A stretch of 64,000 nt of DNA from Kuschelorhynchus macadamiae (lineage: Eukaryota; Arthropoda; Insecta; Coleoptera; Curculionidae): the NCBI GenBank assembly GCA_030620095.1, contig JAUTXW010002188.1:53501-117500 (forward strand), written 5' to 3'. Numbering within the stretch: position 1 is the first letter of the stretch; every line of letters starts with the position of its first letter. The notes below the pieces were generated by a model. That model made no database searches. It saw only the letters and a list, made by a program, of their open reading frames with translations, and was not told the DNA's origin. The translations under genes and the position numbers were made by a program. Positions 18,691-30,189 of this stretch are shown one piece after another.

Positions 18691-19930
18691 TGAACATATT
18701 AAACGTAAACGAAAAGCTTTATGTAGACAATTCCATCGTTAGTTCAGAGCTTCACACATATCAACCATATATTTCTTCAAAATTCGATTACAATGATGAA
18801 ATAAGGATCCCAATTCAAGAACTCGATGCTTACACTCTACCATCAGATAGTCTAGTTTATATCGAAGGAAAATGAACTAATACAGAAGATAAATATAAGA
18901 AAGAATTGCTATTTATTAACAATGGTATAGCCTTCTTGTTCAGAGAAATCCGGTATGAACTTAACGGAATTACTATAGATTCAATAAGAAATGTTGGATT
19001 AGCATCAACCTTAAAAAGCTACCTTTCCCACAATACCAACGAAAGTTTAAAACTGGAAAATGGAGATTGGTTTCCACATCGAAAAGAAGGTGATAAAGTT
19101 TTAGTTGATAATGATAGAAAAATCTCCGTATCCATACCACTAAAAATGCTTTTAGGATTTTTTGAAGATTACAGAAAAATTATTATGAATATGAAACAGG
19201 AATTAGTTCTTATTAGATCAACTGATGATTTAGATGGTGTTATCTTCAAAGAAGATCCGGCACACCCTGTTAGTGCTCCTGACACTCCAATGGTTACTTT
19301 CGATAAAATTTATTGGAAAGTTCCTTACATTCTAGTTGATATGCCACAACAACTATCTATCTATAAAAAATATTAGAATCAAATAAAGATATATTGATCG
19401 GATTTAGGAGTTGGAAACTTGTTGAATATTCTTCTCTAACCGAAACAACCCGTCACACATGGCCGGTAAAAACAACTAATAAACTAGAAGTTCCTCGTCA
19501 TGTTGTGATTGGCTTTCAAGAAAACAGAAAAGGGAAAATTGCTAAAGATATGAGTAAATTTTACAATATTACCTTGTCAAATATTAAAGTATTTTTAAAT
19601 TCTGAAAGATATCCTTATCACGATTTGTACTTAAATTTCGAAGAAAACAAATTTTCTGCTTTATACGAAATGTTTGCCAACTTTAGACAGTCTTACTATG
19701 GTGTTCCGAATGAACCCATTTTTAATCCTGAACAATTCAAAACTATTAGTCTTATTACACATATTAATTGCTCCCATCAAAAAGAAACAATTCAAACGGG
19801 ATCCTTAGTAATGAGAATTAAATTTGAGACACACAATGCAATTAAAAAAGATACTTCTGCTTATTGTCTTATTTTACATGACAAATTATTTAGCTACAAC
19901 CCTCTTACTAAAATTATGAAACAATTATAA
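18690..19930 (+). pseudogene. Polinton major capsid protein (double jelly-roll)
   Basis: The frame begins MNILNVNEKLYVDN at 18690, overlapping the previous stop. A TGA at 18873-18875 interrupts it. It then continues through FLFREIRYELNG, the conserved DWFPHRKEG segment and a PLKMLLGFFEDY block to about 19370, where an A-run shifts the frame. The rest (FRSWKLVEY, HVVIGFQENR, KVFLNSERYPY, CLILHDKLFSYNPLT) runs to 19930. The total length near 413 codons fits the family. This is the capsid-forming protein, related to adenovirus hexon-type folds. A second, more damaged C-terminal copy at 3-503 belongs to another element. Assignment is by motif recall plus the internal paralogue; one stop and one frameshift make this copy non-coding. 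Confidence 0.88.
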
Positions 19931-19964
19931 ACTTTATCCCCACTCTTTTCATATTTCGATTTAA

Positions 19965-19999
19965 TTTAAAGGGATTTTCAAAAGCTTTTAGTTTTAGTC
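19965..19999 (+). promoter_or_regulatory. TTTAAA box plus TTAGTC initiator
   Basis: TTTAAAGG at 19965 is followed 31 bases later by TTTAGTC, whose last bases abut the ATG at 20000. The same pairing is seen at 11021 and 11926. Confidence 0.4.
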
Positions 20000-20125
20000 A
20001 TGGCATCAAAACTACAACAACAAATTGAAAAATTTATTTTTAAAATTAATCAACTGAAAGAAGAAATTGCAAATTATTCAAGTAAAAAAATTCTCATTAA
20101 GAAATTTGCTGCTTTGAAAATATGA
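20000..20125 (+). CDS. 41-residue coiled-coil peptide
   Basis: ATG at 20000 directly after a TTTAGTC initiator encodes MASKLQQQIEKFIFKINQLK and further helical residues to a TGA at 20123-20125. The stop overlaps the next ATG (ATGA), an arrangement suggesting coupled expression. The heptad-like spacing of Leu/Ile suggests a coiled coil. It is too short to assign. Confidence 0.4.
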   Translation: MASKLQQQIEKFIFKINQLKEEIANYSSKKILIKKFAALKI

Positions 20126-20575
20126 GATTGGTTATGGATATTCAAGGATTCAAGGATGAAAAAAATAAATTTATACCAAAAGAGCTTGCAGCTTGGTGCA
20201 GATGGTTATGAAATGACTCATTACATTTTTAAAGAGCTTTTTCCAATGGAGTTTCTTTCACGTGATTGTCACAAGCAGGCGGTATGGCTAATGAAAAATC
20301 ATCATTGTATACATTGGAATAATGGATTTACTCCATTACATTATTTCCCAAAAATAATTGAAACTCTTACGAAGAAAGCAGATTTTGTTTTTGTCAAAGG
20401 AACCGAAAAAAAGGATTTTAGAGAGAAATATTCTAAAAAGCCTATGATTGAAATAGATGAACAACCAGCGCTAAAGCTAATGGAACCAAAATGCTTCTAT
20501 CATTCAAAATCATCTTGTATGTGCGCTTTGACAAATGTGTTATTTTTATATGACAATTGTTTTATGAATGAATAA
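20122..20575 (+). pseudogene. Conserved post-capsid protein (DIQGF family), one frameshift
   Basis: ATG 20122 opens MRLVMDIQGFKDEKNKF and PKELAA; a single-base indel near 20190 shifts to the frame that carries the remainder to 20575. Conserved blocks: DGYEMTHYIFK, HKQAVWLMKNHHCIHW, GFTPLHYFPKII, FVFVKGTEKKDF and the terminal CMCALTNVLFLYDN. I recall this pattern in many arthropod genomes as an uncharacterised Polinton protein; a nuclease-like fold has crossed my mind because of the leading Asp, but I cannot support it. The homologue in element A (556-1221) is also directly after a capsid gene, so gene order is conserved between the two elements. Confidence 0.65.
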
Positions 20576-20601
20576 AAATATAAAAAAATTTAACTACAAT
20601 T

Positions 20602-20877
20602 TTATTTTGCATTAACTAACCATGATTGAATACAATTAATATGATACCTTAAGTCTAATTTTCTAAATTCATTTAAAAGTTCACACTCATTTTTATATTT
20701 TAAATAATCATTACAAAATTTAGCGGCTAATTTACATTGTTCCATTCGATCTATATTCTTAACGTATGCTGACAAATCTTGTGCTTCTGCGTCTTCTTCG
20801 CCTACAATTGATAAATATTGGAAGTCTGCAGCAGATATAATAAACTCTTCATACATTTCAGTAACCACTTGCTCCAT
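20602..20877 (-). CDS. Small acidic helical protein, unknown
   Basis: An intact 91-residue frame from ATG 20877 to 20602. It is rich in Glu, Lys, Tyr and Cys with evenly spaced hydrophobics, predicted mostly helical. The C-terminus reads YHINCIQSWLVNAK. It is first of three short minus-strand genes convergent with the structural cluster. It ends 26 bases from the end of the DIQGF-family gene, so their 3' ends converge. No family is recognised. Confidence 0.45.
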   Translation of the reverse strand: MEQVVTEMYEEFIISAADFQYLSIVGEEDAEAQDLSAYVKNIDRMEQCKLAAKFCNDYLKYKNECELLNEFRKLDLRYHINCIQSWLVNAK

Positions 20878-20894
20878 TGTGAATATTATTAAAT

Positions 20895-21185
20895 TTATTC
20901 TTCCTTTTCAATTTCTTGAAGAATAGTATTCTCGTCAATAAATTGCTTCAAGTCTTTTAAATAGTAACCAAAGCCAATATCTTTTAGATCTTAAATAAGT
21001 TGAAAAAAATTTAATGTTTCAAAGTATTTGTTGCAACAGAGGGCAGCCTTTACGAATTCCGCAGATTGATTACAATAAAAGTCTATCCACTCCGGACCAC
21101 TTGCCATAGAATATGAGAAATAGGTTTTTAAAAGATTACTAAATTTGTCCTCTAATAATTTAACTGCAATCAGCAACTCAGCCAT
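20895..21185 (-). pseudogene. Small protein of unknown function, one in-frame stop
   Basis: A 96-codon frame from ATG 21185 (MAELLIAVKLLEDKFSNLL) to 20895 with a single TAA at 20991-20993. Beyond that stop the frame continues with a coding-like DLKDIGFGYYLKDLKQFIDE to an acidic end. It carries two adjacent Cys (ALCCNKYF) and, like its neighbours, looks helical. It may be a diverged relative of the two flanking small genes, but similarity is not clear by eye. Confidence 0.45.
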
Positions 21186-21190
21186 TTAAT

Positions 21191-21572
21191 TTATTTAACA
21201 TAATATCTTAAATATGTGGGGGGACGTCTCTTGCGAATAGGATTAACTTTTCTTGATAATACCTGTTTTTTATCTTCGTATAATTGAAACCTCTTTTGGG
21301 TTGCAATAATAGCAGGTGTAAATTGGCAATCTTCTACTATAAATTTTAACAGGTGGCTTACTTCTCCTACAAAGCATGATTTCCCAAATGTATTGAAAAA
21401 CGTAGTAAGGCTTATAATTCCTTCTAAATAATCATCACAACAGTCAATTGCTTCCAAATAATCTCGTTTCAGTGGATAAAACAGCTTGGTGTCGAAATCA
21501 CTTCAAAGAAATTGAGATATATTTACCTTTTAACTGTCTGATAGATGTAGCTAATTTTTCGCGATTACACAT
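21191..21572 (-). pseudogene. Small protein with basic C-terminus, one frameshift
   Basis: ATG at 21572 starts MCNREKLATSIRQLKGKY. A frame change near 21500 leads into the frame that runs SDFDTKLFYPLKRDYLEAID and on to a basic C-terminus (NPIRKRRPPTYLRYYVK) at 21191. A paired-Cys element (DCCDDYLEGI) resembles the Cys pair of the neighbouring small gene. The gene is separated from its neighbour by only 5 bases. The function is unknown. Confidence 0.4.
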
Positions 21573-22460
<888 letters not shown>

Positions 22461-23375
22461 TATTTTTTTTTGATTAGGTATATAAGCTATATCATAAGCT
22501 ACGCTTAACATATCAAGAAAAAAAATAAAACATTTTCGTTACAAATTTCCATCTATTTTAATATCTATAGGTCGTCTACCCAAATTACCTCTAATGATTC
22601 CTCCTGTTGTATATTTAATTACCAGAACGAAGTGGATGTGTTCTCCGGGTATATCTAGATTTTACAAATCACGGTGGATAAATCTTGCAAAGATGTTTCC
22701 ACATGTTTAGATCAGGCAAATTCTTATCTAGAATTACTGCTTTGTTAATGGAATGACTAAAGTTTCAGGTGACCTTGACTTGTTAGGGTACTTTTATGAC
22801 GATGCAAACCATTTTATAGAGTCCTTTGCAGTACATTTCGATGACAATGTCTTGTCAATATTATTTAACTTTTTAACCAAAAATTAAATTAGAGAACCAA
22901 ATGCTCTGATTACTTTCATCTGACGATGAATGAACTGCTTCCGAATTACTAATTTCCTCTAGGATAGATTACCATACATTTTGCCAACTTATAATGTGCT
23001 GTGTTAAATATATTTTCTGTTCCAGAATTATTAACAAAATTTAATGGAAACAAACACGAGAAAGTCATTAATAATAATTGTAAACGCACTTTGGCTGCCT
23101 TCTTTCAAATCAATGTATAAAGGAAGTAGGCAATTTGTAAACTTTCCTCTACCGAAAATATGGTTCCTCGAATGATCAAACACAATACTTATGATGTACC
23201 CCAAAAGAGAAAAATCCTCATTATATGAGATAAATTTCTGAAGAAAATGTAGACAAAAGATTAATAATTTTGGTTTAATTTTATACAGTAAACGACGAAA
23301 ATATGGAATACCCTCATTTAAAAATTAATATTTTTTTATAAAAACACTCGGATAAGTGCATATTTTACACATGCA
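22461..23375. other. No recognisable gene
   Basis: AT-rich sequence with stops in all frames. I see no domain, repeat or RNA gene. Confidence 0.5.
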
Positions 23376-23379
23376 ACTA

Positions 23380-23950
23380 TATACACAGGATATCCCAAAA
23401 ATTTAATATGACGCCCAAATCATTTTTTTGTATTGGAAAACCTAAATCTGCAAATTTACGCGAAATTCTAGACATAGATATTCGACATTACACGCTTCAA
23501 CTTTTTCTAAAAAATTTTACTCTTCAAAATTACCCTTTTTTATCTAACCATCCAGGTACTTATACTAAGTTTCAAATTGGTCCATCCAATGAAAAAACGC
23601 GACTGCCCAGTACATATTTTCGTGGTTACCCGGTGTACCTACTTGGGTCACAATATATGCAATACAATGACAATATTACGGTACGTCTCCAAAAAGATAT
23701 AACACGGTTATTTGAGAGTTGAGGTTGACAGGGTATTTGCATTGGAATACCATGTAGAATAGCATATTCCGTGCACAAATCCAAATGTTTAAGGTAAATA
23801 AAATAAATGTTACAAGACATTTTTCTAAAAAGATTTTTTTTACTTTTTAATTCGATAGTTTACTACTAAAAGCTTTATTTAAATAATATTTTTTAAAATA
23901 TATTTTATTTTTTACTTTTTAGCATTATTTTTTAAACACGCTGTATAAGA
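23380..23950. mobile_element. Possible MITE with TATACA..G termini
   Basis: The left side reads TATACACAGGATATCCCAAA (about 23380). The right side on the opposite strand reads TATACAGCGTGTTTAAAAAA (ending near 23948). The weak inverted termini resemble those of the fold-back element at 31487-32013. The internal 104-codon frame at 23408 is not recognisable as a protein. Confidence 0.35.
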
Positions 23951-24235
23951 TATTCACTATTGGACATCATGTTATTGTATTGTTATTGTGTTTATGTTTG
24001 TTTACCAAATATTAGTCAATTTTGATAACGGGAACTGTTTTGTGCTTGTTAGCATTTTTGTATGCAGTCTGTATAAAACACTATAAGACAATCGATTCTC
24101 AATTTCGTTAGGAAGGTACATTTTTCTCCTGGCGAATTCACCGTTTTGTAGAAATAAGGATTCCCTCATTGGGCACTCATTAGGCATAAACCTAGGGCCT
24201 GTCAAAATAGGAAGCGGCACACTGCCCCGTTTTCA

Positions 24236-24823
24236 AATTTTTTAAAAGCATTTTGAGCCCCTGAACAGTAACTTTTAGTGCGTAGAGCTCCGCCAGAATG
24301 GGCAGAAAATCTTATTAACAAATAATTGTTTACGTTTTTGAAAAAGCAACTGACTATTGGGTCGTGTTCTAAATTTTTTCCTACTTTAGTTTCCGAAATA
24401 ATTAGAGAAAATTTTGATTTTTGCGATTTTTGAAATAACTTTTGACAGGATAAAATTCTTTGGATTTGTTTTTCGATGTTTAATTCGACTATAAAACAAG
24501 TAGTTTTCGATCACATATCTTCAATCTCTTTTTTTGCCTAAGCGCATAAGGAACCACACATGACGTTCCTGTAAATAAGTTGTCGAAAGCTACTTGTTTA
24601 TAACCGACTTAAGCAATAAAAACGCAATTTTTATGTATAGAATTTGATTATTCCTTGTAGATATCATTATCTCGGAAACTAAGCCTGAGTTAACAGTCAG
24701 TTTTGCGAAAATTGCTTCTTCAAACATTTTAACAATTATCTGTTAATAACAATTTTCCGCCCACTCTGGGGACTCCTGCCCTAAAAGTTATTGTTCAGGG
24801 GCTCAAAATACATTAAAAAAACT
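24236..24823. mobile_element. Fold-back (MITE-like) element
   Basis: The left arm from 24236 carries ATTTTGAGCCCCTGAACAGT followed by AACTTTTAG. The right arm ends near 24823 and on the opposite strand reads ATTTTGAGCCCCTGAACAAT followed by AACTTTTAG. Similarity continues inward through GAAAAT..TTATTAACA.ATAATTG, so about 590 bases fold into one imperfect hairpin. No coding capacity. Confidence 0.75.
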
Positions 24824-25584
24824 TTGGTAGATCTTTATGTTTTGCTAGCAAGAAGTTAAATTAAAGCTGCCATAATTATTTTTAAAAATGAACCAAACTA
24901 AACTAGGGTTTTTATTTTTTCCCAATAAAAATATAGGACATTTTTATCTAAACATAGAATAAAGGATACGGTAGGTGTGGCACTGACTATAGGCCAACAA
25001 AATAATTAACTATTAACATTTTTCATGCCACCAATTAACAAAACTACGCGACGGTTTACCCTGATTAATTATATTGTTTTACTTCGGCTGCATACGAAAT
25101 GTCTAAATATTTTATAAACAATTTAACATCGAATTAAAGTCAACTAAAAAAAATAAATTTTATAAGAAATTCAAAAATATCTTTGCAATTCCTCATATTC
25201 TTATCAGCAACTTTCATTTCTATTTTACAATGTCTTATCATCTTATAATTTTTCTACCTTACCTAGATAGGTAGTACAAGTAAAATTTATTTTAAAAAAA
25301 TACTGCTAATCTACCCACACCCAAAGTAACACCGAATTTGCGAAGAAATTTGAAAAACTCAATAGCGCCAGCCGTAACCAACGCCTGTTGACTCTTAAAA
25401 TATTAGGCAAAACGGTCAAATCCCAAACTTCTTAAATGGCCAAAACCTCATATCGAGGCGTTCTTGCCGCTAATCACGTATTTAATAAGCAATGCAAAAA
25501 CGAACAAATTCTGAAAATATTATTCTACTTCTAAACGCACGCCTCTGCTTGGAGTTCGAGTTCCGACCGAGCCGTGCTACTGCG
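24824..25584. other. No recognisable gene
   Basis: AT-rich, no domain or long frame seen. Near 24930 the sequence AAATATAGGACAT resembles the ends of the element at 53468. Confidence 0.45.
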
Positions 25585-25918
25585 CCCCTGGCTGGCCTCG
25601 ATTACAGTGACTTTGTACAAGGACAGTGGAGACAACAGAGCATAAGCTCCGCCCATCCGCCATTAATGGGCTAAATCTTTGTTGTTTATATGCGCATAAA
25701 CGGAGATTGTGCATGTTTGTTTTGCGTTTTTAAATAGTTTGTGTCTAAATATTTTCACTTTTAAAATACCAGTGTTGTGTATTTATGTATAAAGTTTGAG
25801 TCTCAGTTAATTATTGTACATTTAGGTAAGCAAGTTTTTAAAAAAATACTGTTTTTATAAGCGATGTTTGTGTAAGCTTTCCTTTTGAAAACACTTATTT
25901 AGAAGTAAATTACAAAAT

Positions 25919-26219
25919 TAGAGTTACCAGATTTCCCTCGGCAAAAAACGGGAAACAAATGTCTGAGCGAGTTGTTTATCTAGCCTAACAAATAAAAAAA
26001 AAACGAAAAAAGACTACTTTTTGTAACAAATCTCACCTCAACAGCAACTAATATAAAAAAAGTATTGTCTTTTGCATACTGAATATCTCTAATAAACTGT
26101 TATCTCTGGTGAAGAAATATATGATTTTTAAAATTATAATTGGTACATACAAAAAAGATCCAATTCAGTTAAATTGCAAAGACATGTCCGGTGACGAGAG
26201 GGCATCTGGTAACCCTACT
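25919..26219. mobile_element. Small MITE-like inverted-repeat element
   Basis: The left end reads AGAGTTACCAGATTTCCCTC. The right end on the opposite strand reads AGGGTTACCAGATGCCCTC. About 300 bases lie between, non-coding. Confidence 0.6.
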
Positions 26220-26700
26220 TAGGCTTAATTGATTTATAAAATATAGTGAAGTAAACTGCAAATACTATATAAATATTTTTTGCAATTCTTAGTTACTTCA
26301 GGAAGAGCAGTATCTTCCCGGGTTATGTTATATAGCTTGAAATTCAATTAAAGTTTATTCTTTGCAAATAAGGTTTTTTATTATTGGATTTTTCTTAAAC
26401 AATCCTACATTCATTAAAAGTTTTTTATGTTATTAAAAAACTTTATTAAATACAAAGGCTTAAATCATAAAAGCTTATATTTGAACTTAACCATTCTATT
26501 ACAATAGCAATAAAGTCAAGAACATAAAAATTGATAAATTAGGAAGGAACTAATTTAATTTTTTCATGAACCGGAATGTCCTTGCAGTGCGTTCCGGTCC
26601 ACACCGAGCCTTTTAAATCATTATGTTTTCGAGGATTTCAAGCGTATGGTTAAGTTTCACAATATTACCTACTATTTTTTTTAGATTACAAAAGTACAAT

Positions 26701-26985
26701 ATGCCAGGCTGTGCTGCAGTAGGATATTCAAATGCTGCCAAAAAGGCTTCAATATGAAGGTGTTTCCTAAGAATCCTAGTTGTAGAAAAGAATGGGTTAT
26801 AAGAAATGAAAAGGGATAAATGGATTCCTTTGGACACATGGATTGTGAGGTATGAAATGTGGTAATTAAGTTTAACCTAATTTTATCAAAACCATAGCTT
26901 TTTGCAGAATGTATTTTGGGAAGATGGTATCAGAAAATTTAAGTCAAATGCAGTATTCTCAATTTTTTTCTTTTCTCGTATACAA
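26701..26985 (+). pseudogene. THAP zinc-finger domain remnant (P-element transposase-like)
   Basis: ATG 26701 encodes MPGCAAVGYSNAAKK, the start of a THAP domain (C2CH DNA-binding finger, first Cys pair partly visible). A frameshift near 26743 leads to FNMKVFPKNPSCRKEWVIRN, the characteristic F.FP.....R..W. block. After a stop at about 26817 the KW.PLDTWIV and, near 26910, VFWEDGIRKFKSNAVFSIF pieces correspond to the rest of a THAP domain with its C-terminal W..G.RKLK.NAVPT.F-like end. Lesions are numerous. THAP domains occur in P-element transposases and derived host genes; the location between inverted repeats favours a transposon. Confidence 0.7.
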
Positions 26986-26989
26986 AGTC

Positions 26990-29300
26990 AATGCTACTGA
27001 TGAAAGTTCAACAAACTCAGATCCCCTCTCAAAAGAAAAAAATTGACCTATATAGGAGTTTGGCTCGTAGGAAGTCAGCTAGTGCAAATCGTTATAAAAA
27101 TAAGTTGATTAAGTGAAAGAAAAATTAAAGGTTTAAAAGACAATTGTTATACTGAGAAAGCTTTTTGTGTGCAGTGCAATGTAATTATTTATGTACTCGT
27201 GAGTTTTTATTTTTGTGCGTTTTTTTTGCCAACAATTCATGTTTATTTTTATATTTTGTATTCTCTATAATAAAAAAAAGTATTTTCCTCAAATTGTTTT
27301 TTTTTTCAAATATACTTTTAAGATTAAAACATTTCCACATAAGACCTATTCTTTCACTCTGTATAAATGGAATATCACCCAAAGTAATTATTTAGAAAAC
27401 AAACATACGTCTTCTGAGCCAGTATCTTTCGTTGCTTCTTAGGAAAAAAAAATTACAAAGTTCAGAATTTCCCCTGCCATTCTGTTTAAATGTAACCAAG
27501 TTAAGGGTTAACTAGGTAGTATAAGGATACATTTTTTATAAAAGAAACATTTTCCAAACATCTCTTCGAAACCAACTAACTTTAATTCTTAGGTTCAAAA
27601 ATGTACTCATTTAGGTAACTATTAAGTATATTTAAATAAAAAGATATAACAAATTTTCTATTAGTAGCCTTATTAGTGCAAAGCGTTCTTAAAATAATGT
27701 GTAGGTGTGATGTATATCTAAATAAAAGATATGACAAGTAGCATTCTATTGTTAAGAAAGTGTATAACGTGCCTTCAAAATAGACACGAGAACCTATAAA
27801 AAAACATTTAGGAGAGGTTATTTATTTGGGAACTGAAGAAATAAAATTAACAATGTTCATTTTATTAATGTTAATAATATTGGCAAATATGTAAAGTTGA
27901 CACTAATTCATAATTACTATAAATTATTCATTTGTTTCCAAATCTGGTTCGAATAAGAAATAAACAGAGGTGAGGCCTCTGTGATATAATTAAAAAGCTA
28001 TTATAACTAGTTTTCCTGTGTTCTGATTGAAGTATCCAGATCTTTCCGTTGCTAAATTGGCAATATAAAATAAACCATCAAACTAAAAAATATATTCAAA
28101 TAGTAATATGCTTTACGAAACAGTCATTGCTTGGAAAAGAAATGAATATGAGCAATATAAAAATGGTTGGTTTATTGTGCATGCAATGACTCACATTTAT
28201 TCGTCAAATATTGTATGAACTTAATAAAAAAAAATAGGTATTGAAAGAAAGATTTTCATATATTGTTCATGGGCTTACAAGCAAGGTTACTAAGAATTTA
28301 TTGCAACTTCATATAATCAGTATGTTCTATTACGCAATTTTACCACGAATAATCATAATTTAATAGTGTGAGTTTATAACAGCATAATTTTCTAGATTTT
28401 AAATATACCCATGTAAAAATTCAAAAAACTTACATGGACATTGCTTGCAACTTTTCAATTTATTTAACAACAATGAATAATAATTTTCATTTTACACGTA
28501 ATTGTTATATATTTACATAATTTTGTGTAAAATGAGCTAGAGCTAAAAAGTACACACGTAAGTGTATTAAGGCATACAGATATACGTACTTTAATTCACT
28601 GCTTACTTAATAGTTCACGTTCTATTTCAAAATAATTTGGTATGAAATGATCTGTATAATAAACTCGGTATGGTATGGTGGAAGAGCCTTGTTTGTGGGG
28701 TCTAGTTGAACATTAAACATATTCATTTGCCTTATTGCATGAGCAGAACCAAATTTACCTTAAAATGAAATCAATTATTCTAAAAACAAAAAAAAAATAA
28801 ATTCGAAGTAGAGATACTAAACACAGTGGTGAGAGATGGGGTTTTAAGTTTTTTTACTTTAACTTAATATAAAAGCCCTAAAAACAAATAAAAATTAATT
28901 TTAAATGATGTTTAAAAACCAAAAAATCCTAATCGATATAATCAATATTAAATTTGTTGTATTGGTTTATTGGTTCCCTGTTGGAGGACATAGCCTATAG
29001 ACTTATATAATTAATTTTTTAAGATTTTGGATTTATTATAATGTTTAAAATTTACACTTTTTATCAAGCTTAAACCTTATTTTATACTTACGAAATCAAT
29101 AATAAAACATACCTTACACTATCAGGCCTTACTAAATCATCACATTTTCGTAAACAACTGATTCCAAGCCACATAAATATTGTTAGAATACAAAGTCCCA
29201 ACTAACAAACTTTCGATTAAAGCAAAAATCAAGTAACGATATATTATAAATTTGTAAATAAACTAGACGAAATTCCCATAAGATCAATAGTAAACAATAA
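26990..29300. other. No recognisable gene inside the inverted-repeat unit
   Basis: Very AT-rich sequence, no long coding-like frame. If a P-like transposase once followed the THAP domain it is no longer recognisable by eye. Confidence 0.45.
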
Positions 29301-29402
29301 AATGTTTGCCCACTAATGGCAGATATTGGTTCCAGCCAATCAAAACGTTAACCACTATTGTCGCCACTGTCCTTGTATAAATTCACTGTAGCCTCGATCT
29401 AT

Positions 29403-30185
29403 GTATACGTAACAGGCGACTTCAGTCAAGTGCGGTGTGAAGATTGCCATGGGAAGAAGTAAGATAGCGATGGAAGCTAATAAAACAATACGACGAATTG
29501 AACTGAAAAATGAATTTAGTATGTATCATAAATTTTTACGGCAGAGCGGCTGGGAGGCAGGGGTAAGGTTTCAACGGCAAGCCGGCAAATGGGGGTGTTT
29601 GGAATTAGAATACCTGGTGATTTGATTCTTTGAAAAGAAATATTTATGGTGAATTTCTCTAAACATTTATTTTATAAAATTTTAATCAACAAATAGTAAT
29701 TTAAAAAATACAAGCTAATACGAAATAGGTACACTGCTGACCATAAATAGGATGATTATTTTCGAACTTTTAGCAAATTTTCTCCAGGATTAGTAAATTT
29801 CGTTCTCAAACATCAAACCCCTAAATAAAAGTCAAGGTAAAAGTGTGCAGATTTCGTAAATTTCTTTTTCTCCGGAAATCAAAGAAAAATTTTAGGAATA
29901 TTTTTATTTATAATAGGGTGATAACGTATGTATTTAAATGAACATTTAGTATGTTTTTTAATTCCTCTTAATTTTTGGTAAGTAGGTATACCTATTACCA
30001 GAATTTTCCCATACACTGAGAAATCTTCCTTTAGCACTTGCCGTAAAACAAAAAATTATAATCCAGTCATTTTGACCAAAAACCAATTTTTAAGTAGGTT
30101 ATAAGATCCTTTTACCTATATTTTTTTAATGGAAACTCGGATACTGCAGGTCGAAGTGACGGATGTCTTCTTCCAAACGTATTTT
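29403..30185. other. No recognisable gene
   Basis: This contains a 62-codon frame (29437) with no family marks and a TTCAGTC word at 29420. Otherwise it is AT-rich and featureless. Confidence 0.4.
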
Positions 30186-30189
30186 GTTG

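Larger units (their letters stand above)
25585..29402. mobile_element. About 3.8-kb unit bounded by inverted repeats, with a THAP remnant
   Basis: The left boundary (25585-25680) contains TACAGTGACTTTGTACAAGG then ACAGTGG.GACAA and GCCATTAATGGGC. The right boundary (29306-29400) on the opposite strand has TACAGTGAATTTATACAAGG, ACAGTGGCGACAA and GCCATTAGTGGGC in the same order. The arms are about 95 bases and roughly 75-80% alike by eye. The interval contains a THAP-domain fragment at 26701. This arrangement suggests a P-element-like transposon remnant, though two inverted copies of a shorter repeat could also explain it. Confidence 0.45.
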
